Shown here: positions 23,339 through 34,430 of the stretch, piece after piece | Layout of the letters: the number at the start of each line of letters is the position of its first letter | How positions within the stretch are numbered: position 1 is the stretch's first letter | Origin: Ectocarpus siliculosus | Lineage: Eukaryota > Sar > Phaeophyceae > Ectocarpales > Ectocarpaceae | NCBI GenBank assembly: GCA_000310025.1 | Contig: FN649747.1 | Span: forward strand, 316,206 to 370,721 | DNA: 54,516 bases | Reading direction: 5' to 3' | Translations under genes and position numbers: made by a program | Notes under the pieces: model-generated | Seen by the model: only the letters and a program-made list of their open reading frames with translations | Told to the model about the DNA's origin: nothing | Database searches by the model: none

Positions 23339-23905
23339 TCCCAGCCAATGTGCCACCCTCCCCCCACCATGCTCTCTTGCTGCCAATAGCTACACCAACT
23401 CACGGCATTTTAAACCTACCCCCAAAGCGGCAGCCGACATCGCTCTTTGCCAAGCCCAGTCCTTGTCACGCCCTCCGCCCGTCTCGCCTATATCGGTGCA
23501 TATGCGTAGCTACATCCCGCGCCAAATTCATTGCTCTCCCACCTGTTTGGCTGGACCAATCGTCTGTGCTCGCCCAACCCCAGCGCTTGCCCCCGCCCTT
23601 CCCCTCCATCACCCCGACTCGCTTCAATCCGTGCTCCTGGTTACGCAGATTCCTCGCCCCACACATCACACTCACTCGATTCCTTTCCAGCGGTAGCGCT
23701 CCACACAACATGGCTCCTGGCCGAACCTGGCCAATGCCCCACCCGCCCTACGACCTCTCCGACTCCCCTCCATCCGAGCTTCTGGCCTCGTCCAACAACA
23801 GAAGCCAAAATCACTTTTTAACTACCTGGTTGGCTGCACCGGACATCCGTCCTGGCCAAACTCAACCACATTCCCCCGGCTTCACTAGACCACCACCGGA
23901 AGCAG
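23339..23905 (+). repeat. satellite array, continuation beyond the inserted element
   Basis: The same satellite family resumes (for example GCAGCCGACATCGCTCTTTG at 23423 matches CAACCGACATCGCTCGTCG at 17617) and decays into unrelated sequence near 23905. Confidence 0.65.
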
Positions 23906-24149
23906 CTGCTGTCTGAATGTTGGTTGATGATTGCTCGGCCCGCACTTTTGCTGTTGTGTGTGTGCTATGCAAAGTCGATATCCCGCCCTTCTGGAAAGTG
24001 GACTCCTTGACTGATGAAAACTTGTGCTCCCGGCCTGCCGCCGCCTCTGGAGTCTCTCCAACTACTACAGTATGCCTCACGTCACCACCACCGCGAAGTT
24101 GCCTTGATTGTGCCCTAAGCGCTTACTTACCCGCTTCGAACGCCGACAT

Positions 24150-24263
24150 TTTCTCTCACTCTGTCTCTGTCTCTGTCTCTGTCTCTGTCTCTGTCTCTGT
24201 TTCTCTTTCTGTTTCTGTCTCTGTCTCTGTCGCTCTGTTTCTGTCTCTGTCTCTCTGTATCTC
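24150..24263 (+). repeat. (CTGTCT)n microsatellite
   Basis: About a dozen TCTCTG/TTTCTG hexamers in a row with scattered substitutions. Confidence 0.9.
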
Positions 24264-24732
24264 TGGCTTTCTGTCTCTTGCACTCTCTCTTCTTCCTTGG
24301 CGTAGTCCGGCGCGAGGGCTTGGGGCCGTGGGAGGTGGGAAGTGAGGTGGGAGATCACAGCAGCACAGCAGAGTAGCAGAGCTTTCGAGTCGGTCGAAAT
24401 ACAGATGGGACGAAAATACAGAGAAAAGAAAGCGTCTCCGGTTCTCTGTCTTGGGCGTGGCTCGGGTTGTTGGCAGCAGCAGCTGGCTGCTGGCTGGTTG
24501 GTTTGCGCGCACTGATGGCCCTCAACAATGCGGGCTGCAGAAAAAGATTGAATCTTCAACACGGACAGCGGGCAAACGGGCAAATACAGAGAAGAATCAG
24601 TCGCATAGTGTACATGTGCCCAGATCAATATGACGTAGCCCGTCAGGGGCAACCCCCGCGCAAAACTTTCCTCCCCCAACTCGGTGCCACAGCAGTTTCC
24701 GCATTATCATTTCCCGCAGTTTTCGTCTTCAG

Positions 24733-24737
<5 letters not shown>

Positions 24738-24776
<39 letters not shown>

Positions 24777-24777
24777 A
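24738..24777 (+). repeat. (CT)n microsatellite
   Basis: Uninterrupted CT dinucleotides, flanked by further pyrimidine-rich sequence. Confidence 0.9.
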
Positions 24778-24839
24778 TCCTCTCTCTTGTCCTCTCTCCT
24801 CTTCCTGCTGGGCATACAGTGGCCCGGCACGTGGGCTTG

Positions 24840-25620
24840 GGAGACGTGGGAGGTGAAAGGTGAGGCGGGGGGTCACACAAGCACAGCACAAGTACGGGGC
24901 TTACGAGTTGGTTGTAAAAGCAACGGTTGACAACGATGCTACAGCAGTAGACATAAAGCGTTTCTTGTTCTCTGTGTTGCGCGGAGCGCGAGGTTTTGGC
25001 AGCAGCACCTGCGGCTGGTTCCTGGTTGGTTCGCTCCTCTACAAGGGTCCTGTGCCAGGTTACCTGGTGAGGGGCGATTTTTCTCAATGGAGCGGGTGCG
25101 AGACTCAGACGGTACAGCTGCAGCAGCACCGCAGCTGTACCGCAGAGCGCAGGAGGGCTGCGGGCTGCGGGCAGGGGGCAGCGGGCAGCGGGCAACACAC
25201 CGAACCAGAACCAGAACCAGAACCAGAACCAAACCCAGCGGGACCGTGTGCGCATGTGCGCATTCATACAGCGCCCATCGAAGTTTCTCCGCTTTCAACC
25301 ATTGCTCGTGGCCCCCTACCTAACCTCACTCCCATACCCCCAAGCCCAAATGTTGGACTAGTCTACGCCCAGCAGGAAGAGGAAAGAAAACAAGAGAGAG
25401 AAACAAAGGCGTTCGAAGCGGGAGGCTAGCCAAGAGGGTGCGAATTCCAGGCAGCGTGGCGGCGACGGGGGGGTAAAAGCTACCCCTTGGTACGTAGTTG
25501 GAGGCAATCCAGAACCAGAGGCGCGGGGAGCACAACTTGACATTACAGGCAAGGAGCGCACTTTCCAGCAGAGTGGTATCGACTACACACAGCACATAGC
25601 AGTAATCGTGAGAGGCGAAA
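24840..25620 (+). repeat. segmental duplication, copy A, block 1
   Basis: Homologous to 35840-36550 in the same orientation, for example TTACGAGTTGGTTGTAAAAG at 24901 and TTACGAGTTGGTCGTAAAAG at 35907, then GGTTGACAACGATGCT, the GACTCAGACGGTACAGCTGC segment, and TTTCCAGCAG-GTGGTATCGA near the end. No shared long reading frame is evident. A weaker third relative lies at about 24290-24520. Confidence 0.8.
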
Positions 25621-27205
25621 AACATCATCAACCGCCACCATCACACAACTCTGTATCTCATTGTTACAAAGCAATTTACGGGCCACACATGTAGAATTAT
25701 TTTGCCCGGAGACAGTACCGTCGTCGCGTCCCCCTGCGACAACTCTGATACGTGCGATACCCAACATGTTACGGCCGTACCGCATAGCACGCACGTGGTC
25801 GGTACTACAGCAACTGTGGCCGAACACAGAGAACTGCGTATGTACGTACGGTACGAGACGCGGCGGGAATAAATACGGCGAAATACGACATTGGACTACA
25901 TACCACAGTAATTTCCCGCCACCGAGAGGTCGTTTGCACAAACACACCGTGCCACACCCCGTTGCAGCATATCAGCGGGTGCAGGCACGAAAGCTGCCTC
26001 GGCCTCACAGGCTATAGTGCTGCTGCTGCTGAATGAAACAACGCGAAGTGACCGATGGCAGTCTCCTCTGACTCCTTGTTTTGGTCATATTTGCCAGTGC
26101 TTCAATATGTCGTACGCCATGCCGCCATCCAGAACGGGCCCGGAGACAAGAAACACCAAAACCGGGTCGAGCCTCAATTTCATATTTTTGGCACAAGGGC
26201 CAGTCGAAGTCGGCCAATTTCTTAAAATGAGTTTCTTATTCCTTGTGGCTTTCGCATCCTGCTGATTCTCTTAATTCTCATTTCTGGCGAGGAAAACAAT
26301 AACACGCTAAGCCTCCATGCAGCATTAAACTGACAGCTCGGTGTGGCGAACATTGGGGGTTGCGGCAGTACAGCAGTACAGAAGCAGTGGGTAGCGCAGC
26401 CCGCGGCGGCGCTGGGTCGCGGGGGGCGCGGCGAAGATAACCACTCTCCCCCCTGCCAAAAAAGTACATGGGCTAGGTATGGGGTGGGAGCTGGCAGCAC
26501 CAGCAGCGCCAGCAGCACCAGCAGCACCAGTCTGACGTAGCTTTGTTTCTATGTCTTGGGGGTATCGCACGATCGATCATGTTTCTTATTGGGACGTTTC
26601 TTCAGGTGTGGCCGAGATTGAGCTGTGTTTCTCAACCAATTTTCTTATTGTTCGTAAACGTTTGAGCTTTTTTTCTTATCTCATTTTTTCTTGATTGCGG
26701 GCCCGTTCTGTACGTACAGCAATACAACACCGTTCACGATACAGCGAAGTACCTCCTGTGCAGCGAGTGCCCCGGAGTCATTCGGGGCACGGTCTCGGTG
26801 ATATCGCACCTCCGTGCGATATCCCCGAACCCCGTGCGATAATCGAGTTAAATCACTTGGTTGTTGATTTTTTATCGCACGGGGGTTGGGTGCGATATCA
26901 TCGGTGCGTGCGATATTACAGAACCGCGCGTTCTCTCACATCCTTGGGGTACACGCCAAGAGTCGCAGTTTGTTGGGGACTTTCGCAGGCGTCGCCGCGG
27001 GTACATATCTCGATGAAGGCAGACTCTACGAATCTCAGCGACACCGTGTACTCCCAGGTGCCATCTCGAGCGCGGCATGTGTTTATCGTTCTTCCCTTAC
27101 GGTGGGGCGAAACCTGATGGACGGCAGGAGAGGGATGAACCAAGGGGGCACTAGACACAGATAGGCCTACGAATCGAAATCTGGGCCCACTAGGGGGGGG
27201 GGCTC
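25620..27205. other. linker between blocks 1 and 2 of copy A
   Basis: No recognisable gene. It contains the fold-back structure listed at 26795-26928 and CAG-rich patches near 26370 and 26500-26530. Confidence 0.4.
26795..26928. mobile_element. short fold-back repeat built on GATATCGCAC / GTGCGATA
   Basis: GTGCGATA or its complement occurs six times in ~130 bp. The left half (ATATCGCACCTCCGTGCGAT ... CCCCGTGCGATAA) is inverted relative to the right half (TTATCGCACGGGGGTTGGGT ... GTGCGATATTA). Each half is itself hairpin-forming. A small fold-back MITE is the simplest reading; no target duplication was identified. Confidence 0.5.
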
Positions 27206-27865
27206 TAAGTTCTAGATAATTGCGTATGGGGCACGGTGGATAGAAAACCCTCCGCCGTAGCGGGGGCAATGACTCATTTTCGTGAACAAAGCCCCTTTGC
27301 AATGTAGTTCCTATGTAAAACCCAAATCGAAATTGACCTTCCCGGGGGGGGAGGGGAGGGCGGCTGGCCTACGTGTCCGGAATTGTTTTTCGGGGGTACA
27401 GCTGGTTGAATACACAAAATTCTCCTCATGTCTCGCACATGAACAAGGCCCTTTCATTCGCAGCCGGCAGAAGCGCGTGAGATTACTGCTGCGACAAGCC
27501 TTTTGTGGTGACTGTTGTGTGCTAGCCTGCCTGTCCGTCTGCAGCAGCACAGCAGCAGCAGCGCACTATCGTGGTCCCTTTGGTATTCGGTGCTCTCTTT
27601 TACACGTGCGCTCTGTTAGTTGTTGTGTTCTTAGTCAGGTCAAATCGGTGTTTCAATCCGCAGGGGGCGAGCTAGCCCAAAACGCTCCTCCTGTCTGTCG
27701 CCTAGACGAGGGACATTTGGTTGTTTAGTTTGCGTGTAGGGTGGGTCCAACGCCTCTGTCTGGTAGCACGGGAGGTTGGTCGGAAATTTTATGAAATCTG
27801 AACGCCTTTTCCAGAAAGAAGACGGAGACGTCAGGACCGTTCCGGAGAATGGGCGCTAATTGCCG
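27205..27865 (+). repeat. segmental duplication, copy A, block 2
   Basis: Matches 40365-40775: CAATGACTCATTTTCGTGAA, the poly-G run after AAATTG, CCCAAAACGCTCCTCCT, TTTGGTTGTTTAGTTTG and TTTCCAG-A-GAAG. Copy A has about 255 bp (27392-27645) absent from copy B's block. Part of that extra piece resembles 36640-36850. Confidence 0.8.
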
Positions 27866-29425
27866 TGCTAATTTCTACCATGCGATTTCTGAAAGATTCA
27901 ATGCTGGAAAAAATTCCAGTCCGAAACGGTCCGCGACTCAAGTTTTTAGAAACACTGTAGACTTCTGTAGTCGACATTCAGTGTGAACGAGCACGCTACC
28001 GCTGTACCTGGGACGAAGGCACTCCAGCCGTGAGCCGCCAATATTGACTACTGCACGTCGCATTATGTGCTACCAAGCGCATTCTGTGCTTGATGGAATG
28101 TTTGATGATCACAACCCTCCTGGTACCGTAAGAATGCGGGTCTTGGCACGGATCGGCGACATCGCAGAGGCCGGGGTCTTGGCACAGGGGGTGCGGAAAA
28201 AATCGGATTCCAAGGAATATAATTGATTTATCGCACAGATATCGTTCACTTGGCACAGGGGTCCCGATAGCTTCGGCGAGGTTGGGTGAACCACGAGGTA
28301 TCCAGCTATTGTCGCGGACCACTACTGTACCAAAGTAGCTTGTATCATGGGCTCCACTGTGGTACTTCGGTATCGTAACGTTGCTCATGTGCAGGTGATG
28401 TTCTTTAAATATTTCTAGAACCGCCTTCTTGTTCAACATTTCTTACTGCTGTCGGAATCGAGAAACGGTATCTACAGTAGAACTCAAACAACAGAATCTC
28501 TTGGCATGTGATAGGTACAATGTGGGATATGTCGGAGCCCCCCGATGCCCCGCATGGCGTGCTCTGTCTCTCGCTCTTTTCTCCGGGCGTGGCTGTTTTT
28601 GCGCAGGGCTTACGTCACCGCAGCTCTCTTCTCTTCAAGCGGCGTCCATGTGACTAACCGATTCCACACGACAAGCCGGGCAAGGTGACGGGCAGGGTGA
28701 CGTAGCACACCTAAGTAGGAAGAGAGAATTGCACAGACGGGTGAACTTGTGTTTTTTTAGAAAGAAACTGGGTACTGCACAGGCAGACCCGAATCCCAAG
28801 GCATCTGTCAACTGACTTTGTGCCAGAATCGGCGAACCTTCGCATGTTATGTCGTCGTCAGCAGGACACTGGGTCGATACTCGGATCATGCACATTTTTC
28901 CCCTGACATTTTCTCATGGACACGAGTATGTGCCACTCCTGAGGGCACCTCTGGGAGTCGAGCCCATGAAAAAACTGTTACACCTCTATCGAATTGCCCG
29001 TCCTGGCCCGAATGGGTTTCCGGTCGAGGGTAAATTCTGCGGGTGGGGAATGCTAAGGAGGACGCGTTTCCCAAGGTTTCCGTCGGTTGACTTTTACCGG
29101 AATCGGTAGAGCTTGGCAGCACCATGCCTCTTTTCCCAGCTTTCGCATTGTGGTTGCGAAAAGAAGGCTGGTAAGAAGCCATTCGTGTGCGCTGGAAATG
29201 GAGGCAGAGAGACACAGACGATGCATGAGGGCCAAAAACGTTTTCTCCGGGGGAACCTGCGGCGCCGAACAACTCCATCTACATTCGGCTCTCAAAGCGC
29301 CGGTTCGCTTTTTATTGGCCGTGCTCTGCTGATCGAGGGCTGCCCATCAAAACAAAGAGTTGCCGCGGTGGGGGGAGACCAACGTCTAACCTTGTGAGGA
29401 CACACGGTACAAACGTGCAACAATA

Positions 29426-29830
29426 ATGAGTGAACCGTGTTCGTCGCAACGATCTATTCCACAAATCCGCTATAATGCTCCCTATCCAGGTGTGGTGCCG
29501 CCGAAACTGATGTCTTCTGACGACGGCAACTGCGGCAGCGAGGACGGGGAGGAATGCACGGGGGAGCAAGTGATGTTCCTCGTCATATTTTGCTGGGTAT
29601 GTATGCGAGTTATTATTGACGCAGTCACACGCTCCTTGAAGAAGAACGGGGCGGATTCGAACCCTTGTATCCAAAGGTGTTTGTTCACTCCAGGCAACAA
29701 GGATTTTGTGCTGCCTCGGTCGAGTGTTCATGCGACGTATATGTACAGGAAATTGCCAGCGATATGCGCTACACACCCGGTGATGTGCATTGAAAATTCC
29801 GTCACTTCAAATTGCTTTGTGTTTCCGTGA
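29426..29830 (+). CDS. hypothetical protein, duplicated pair member A (134 aa)
   Basis: An ATG-initiated frame beginning MSEPCSSQRSIPQIRYNAPY. It has an acidic patch around residues 30-45, a hydrophobic segment FLVIFCWVCMRVI at about 50-62 that could be membrane-spanning, then a Cys/Ser-rich tail ending in CFVFP. The paralogue at 43160-43570 keeps the same start and stop, and the length differences between them are whole codons. No family recognised. It could be a single-exon gene or an exon of a longer one. The only functional hint is the frame conservation. Confidence 0.45.
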   Translation: MSEPCSSQRSIPQIRYNAPYPGVVPPKLMSSDDGNCGSEDGEECTGEQVMFLVIFCWVCMRVIIDAVTRSLKKNGADSNPCIQRCLFTPGNKDFVLPRSSVHATYMYRKLPAICATHPVMCIENSVTSNCFVFP

Positions 29831-32239
29831 GGGCGACAAACCATTTGGGAGCACCATTTTTGTATCATCCATCGATAAATGGACGTCCCCTGTGTCGACT
29901 CGAGATTGAGTCAACTTCCTCCAACGTCATCCGGCCTATTGGCAACTAACTTTTGTAACCGCTACTTGCCGCCAACTTTGTGTTGCGATTCTGCTGTCAG
30001 ATGATGGTGGGGCTTGCCGTGAACTGGGGTCTGATGATTGTGAGTGGACCCAACGACCTCCCGGACGTCTATGGGTGCAACGGGATTTTACGAGCTGATC
30101 GGTGAGTATTTTGTATCAGGTGTTGCTGTTGTTGTGTTCACATTCGAAACCGCTCCGGTCTCCGCTCAGTCTTTACCTTCTAATCCCATTCTGGTCCAAC
30201 TGACGCGGACATCAGTGAGCCTAGACACGTACATGGCGTTTGATGTGGTCACGACGTAACCAGATGCCTAAAATGTCCTCCAGCACAAAGGAAAGGATGT
30301 GGCAACGCCGTTGGGAATCCCGTCTCCAAACGCGGTCTGTCTGCTGCGGAGAGGGTTTAAGCAAGGAGTTTGCATGCCCCCGCCGACGCTGCTTTCGTGC
30401 CTGCCAGAAGAATTCGCCTTCGTGCGAATTTTCATCAAGACCACAAAGCAGTACCCCCCTCGGCGTGTTCTCTGTCGGTAGTTTCTGCATGGTCCAGAAC
30501 ACAATACACAACCTTCGCCGTACATAGAGCGGCCTTTTGTCTTGGTTCCATGGGAGAAACTAGCAACGGCTGTTTTCGCAAAACGCGTGAGAAAGCACTC
30601 CGCTCGTTGCTTCGTAGGTTAGCTGAACAAAACCGGACATTTCACGCGCACGTTCACGCGGACGACAACAATATCGAGGTTCTCTGTTTGTATTGCTTCC
30701 TAAATCGTTCCAATATTGTATTGCGGTTGGGGTGTTGCTACGACTACGTACTGGACAATTGGTGATATACCTGCGCCGCAGTAGGGAGCTTAGCACTAGC
30801 CCGGGTAGTGCTCGGTTCTTTGAGCGATGATCGCCTCATTTGTGGTTCGACAAAGTGATGCACATGGACATGCCGGCACGCGCTTTCGGCTACATCGGAG
30901 GGGGGGGAGGCGGTGTTCCAAAAGTTCAACACATCACTGAACTCGAACCGATATCGAAAGTAGCTCGCCATCGTGGGAGAAAGACATTGCGATGTTTTCG
31001 CATTGGCAGCCTCACCGTAGTCCAGTCGTCTTTATCGCGACAACCATAAATAAAACGAGGCTCACGGCAATAGATCGCACAGTTCCACCACTTTCTGTGT
31101 AGAAACATGTATACACATTGCACGCGTAGTGTCCCGGGACGTTGTTGCCACGTACATACGATGTATGTTTTTAACACACTTATCGATGGCTGGTTGAGAG
31201 GCAGGGTGCCGAACATGGTCCAAGGATGCAGCATGTATTATTGCAAGTATGCAACAAATCTAACACCACGATCCCCGGCATTTCTTCTGTTCTGCTGCAG
31301 TGATCCGGGGTGCTTTTTCTTCTTTTTCAAGGTATGATGCTGCGGATTGGGTTACCTCTGGCGGTCTTGCGCTTGTCTCAGAGTGTTGGTGACGTCCGTC
31401 TATCGTGCCCGTTACATATTGTGTGAAGCGCTCGCGCTCAGTTCGAGACGACGCTGAGACTAGTTCATCTGTGAACCCAGAGTTTAACAGTTTCGCGTCA
31501 GAGGCAGGTACAATTGTTCTTGTTTCGACACCAAACTAGCCGCTCTGTCGCATGTTCAAGCGTAGACTACTGCCTTGTGTTTTCCGGCGCCTCTAACGAT
31601 TCGCACAGCACACAGCGTGCTGTTTATGCGCCGACGTTGACCTTTCACAGGTGCAGCTCACCCTGTTTTTGTGCATGATACTCTCACGCCTGCACCCCCC
31701 CCCGGTTTTTTCGTACGCTTCCGTTCCAATTCTTAGGCAATTGCAACGTGGATTGTGTGCGCGTGTCTGGGGCCCTTGCCGTTGGCATGTCTTCTCTGCT
31801 GGTGGCTTTGGCGGTATCTGCGGAATCTCTGCCGTTTCTGCATAGACCTCCCCCGACAAGCCTGTGAGTGCGGTGGAAGCGATATTTGTTACAGGTCTTC
31901 CTAGAGGGCACGGTCACTTTCTGCATGAATTGTGTGCTAGAGGCAACACCCGGCTGATACATTAGGTGCTCACCCGTTGAACGGGTGCAGTAGTTTTCTT
32001 TCTTTGAATCGAACAGACTTTGCCAACGGTTTCTCTTCCTGTCTCTCGCCAATACTAGAACGCAGTAGGGCTTACGGCAAGGGGTGTCCTCTGCCGAAAA
32101 AGTGCAAAAAAGCGAAACCGGTGTACTGCTGTACCTCGAAGGAATCATTCAAGGCGTACGGCGTCACCTGTGCTTCATTTTTCCCTCGTAGTCCACAGAA
32201 GGTTGTACGTTCCCTCCAACAGCAGCAGTATCGCTTCCG

Positions 32240-32602
32240 TTGCACCTCCTTCTTTGGCGTGTCGCAGCGAGGAGAAAGACACAACTAGCCGTGGACCGCC
32301 TGCGAAGATTTCCGGGTCAAAAATCGTGGCGAGATCGGGGCTGGCTGATCATGATGCGGGCGCGTCGCCATAGGTCCTCGGAAAGGTCCAAGGGCTGGCG
32401 GGCCAGGTTGCGGAAGCTCAAACAGTACGACGAGGCCGACATCATGAATTATGCCACGAGGGATTTCATGGGCAGCCAGACCCCTCCCGAGATAGAGTTA
32501 CTAGAGACGGGAAGGCTCAAGATGAATTTTGTGCGGACGGTAATAGCGGTGGTTGACATTAATGAGGACGGGTTGTTCCGCCACATCATTACGTACCTAT
32601 AA
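32240..32602 (+). CDS. hypothetical C-terminal exon, pair member A
   Basis: The frame reads through GQKSWRDRGWLIMMRAR, a basic stretch, YDEADIMNY, FMGSQTPPEIELLE and ends EDGLFRHIITYL, then TAA. The paralogue at 46026-46400 ends FRHIISYL at the same position with no indels. A probable acceptor (TTGGCGTGTCGCAG, ending 32269) precedes the conserved part, so this is likely the last exon of a spliced gene whose earlier exons I could not define. A second frame through the same DNA is interrupted by a stop in copy A, which favours this one. Function unknown. Confidence 0.4.
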   Translation: MHLLLWRVAARRKTQLAVDRLRRFPGQKSWRDRGWLIMMRARRHRSSERSKGWRARLRKLKQYDEADIMNYATRDFMGSQTPPEIELLETGRLKMNFVRTVIAVVDINEDGLFRHIITYL

Positions 32603-32719
32603 ATTGGGGGAGGTAGAAGTCTACTACTGTAGATATCGTATAGATCTAAGACTATACTATCGCCGAGGAGCACGGAGGAGAGTACATGACATTCTAAGAC
32701 ACAAGCGGCTAGATATCAT

Positions 32720-34430
32720 GGAGCGAGCAAGCCACAGGCATATCCTTACAAGGTCCGAGACAACCACGCGGCCCTTGATCCTCCTCAAACTCCTCAAATC
32801 GAAAGGAACTGCCCGAATATGGTGTGTGTTTCCGACGCAGAAGATTTCTCGCGAGACGACCGGTGCAAGAATGCAGGAATTGGCGTCATCATGAGACCGG
32901 TGTAGCCATTTCTTGCCGACCAGACAACCACGCGGCCCCTTGATGCTGCTCAAATCGAGAGTGACTGCCCGGATCAGGTGTCTGTTTCCGAGGCAGAAGA
33001 TTTTTCGTGAGCAGACCGTTGCAAGAATGCAGGGATTTGCGTCATCATGAGACCGGTGTCGCCATTGCTTGCCGACCAGACACCCACGCGAGCGCTTGTC
33101 GCTTTCGGAGTCGTAAGCGACAGAGCCCGGATAAGGGGTCTGTTTCCGGCGCAGAATATTTATCGCAAGAAGACCGGTGCAATAATGTAGGAATTTGCGT
33201 CATCATGAGATCGGTGTCGCCATTTCTTCCCAACCAGACAACGACGCGGCCCCTTGATAATTTCACGAATCGAAAGCGACTGGCTTGGATAAGGTCTCTG
33301 TTTCCGAGGCAGAAGATTTCTAGTGAGAAGACCGGTGCAAGAATGCAGGTATTTTCGTCCATCATGAGACCGGTGCCGTTATTTGTTGCCGACCAAACAA
33401 CCACGCGGCCCCTTGATGCTTCTCGAATCGAAAGAGACTGCCCGGATAAGGTGTCTGTTTCCGACGCAGAATATTTATCCTATGGGAGAAGACCGGTGCA
33501 AGAATGCAAGAAATTGCGTCTTGACGAGACCGGTATCGCCATTTCTTGCCGACCAGACAAACCACGCGGCCCTTTGATGCTTCTCAAATCGAAAGCGAGT
33601 GCCCGGATACGGTGTATGTTTCCGACGCAGAAGATTGTCGCAAGAAGACCGGTGCAAGAATGCAGGGATTGGCGTCATCATGACCGATGTTGCCATTCCT
33701 TGCCGACCAGACAACCACATCGTCAATTTTTGCTTTCGGAATCGAAAGCGACTGGCCTGATAAGGTGTATGTTTCGGACGCAGAAGGTTTCTCGCGAGAA
33801 GACCGGTGCAAGGGGATTTGCGTCATCACGAGACCCGTGTCGCCACTTCTTGCCGACCAGACAACCACGCGACCCCTTGTTGCTTTCGGAATCGAAAGCG
33901 ACTGCCCGGATACGGTGGTTGTTTCCGACGCAGAAGATTTCTCGCTAGACGACCGGTGCAAGAATGCAGGAATTGGCGTCATCATGAGACCGGTGTCGCC
34001 ATTGCTACCCGACCATACCACCGCGGCCCGTTTCTTTCCAGATCGAGAGTGACTGCCCGGATAAGGTGTCTGTTTCCGAGGCAGAAAAGTTTTCGTGAGC
34101 AGACCGGTGCCAGAATGCAGGGATTTGCGTCATCATGAGACCGTGTCGCCATTGCTTGCCGACCAGACACCCACGCGAGCCCTTGTCGCTTTCGGAGTCG
34201 TAAGCGACAGCCCGGATAAGGGGTCTGTTTCCGACGCAGAAGATTTATCGCAAGAAGACCGGTGCAATAATGTAGGAATTTGCGTCATCATGAGACCGGT
34301 GTCGCTATTTCTTGTCGACCAGACAACCACGCGGTCCCTTGGCTTTCCGAATCGAAAGCGACTGCCCGGACAAGGTGTCTGTTTCGGACGCAGAAGATTT
34401 CCCGAGAGACATACGGTCTGGAAGATCCAC
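32720..34430 (+). repeat. tandem array, ~153-bp unit, about 11 copies
   Basis: The unit contains GACCGGTGCAAGAATGCAGG, TTGCGTCATCATGAGACCGG, TGTCGCCATTTCTTGCCGAC, CAGACAACCACGCGGCCCCT, GACTGCCCGGATAAGGTGTC and TCCGACGCAGAAGATTTCTC. The ACCGGTGCAAGAATG landmark recurs near 32861, 33010, 33173, 33332, 33495, 33650, 33803, 33954, 34103, 34257. Some units are open as a 51-codon peptide repeat (CKNAG-CVIMRPVSP-LADQ ... CPDKVSVSDAEDFS), but indels break the frame between units. Confidence 0.85.

Larger units (their letters stand above)
28490..32760 (+). repeat. segmental duplication, copy A, block 3 (~4.2 kb)
   Basis: Collinear with 42475-46530. Anchors include GTGCAACAATAATGAGTGAA (29419 and 43153), CTTGCCGCCAACTTTGTGTT and GGCGAGATCGGGGCTGGCTG (32328 and 46124). 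Copy A carries about 240 extra bases near 28648-28888. Similarity stops at CTTACAAGGTCCGA (32749), where the 153-bp array begins in A and unrelated DNA begins in B. Confidence 0.85.

Noticed and set aside
33007-33948. 313-codon frame through the 153-bp array
   Set aside because: Successive units are read in different phases because of indels, so it is not a maintained protein.
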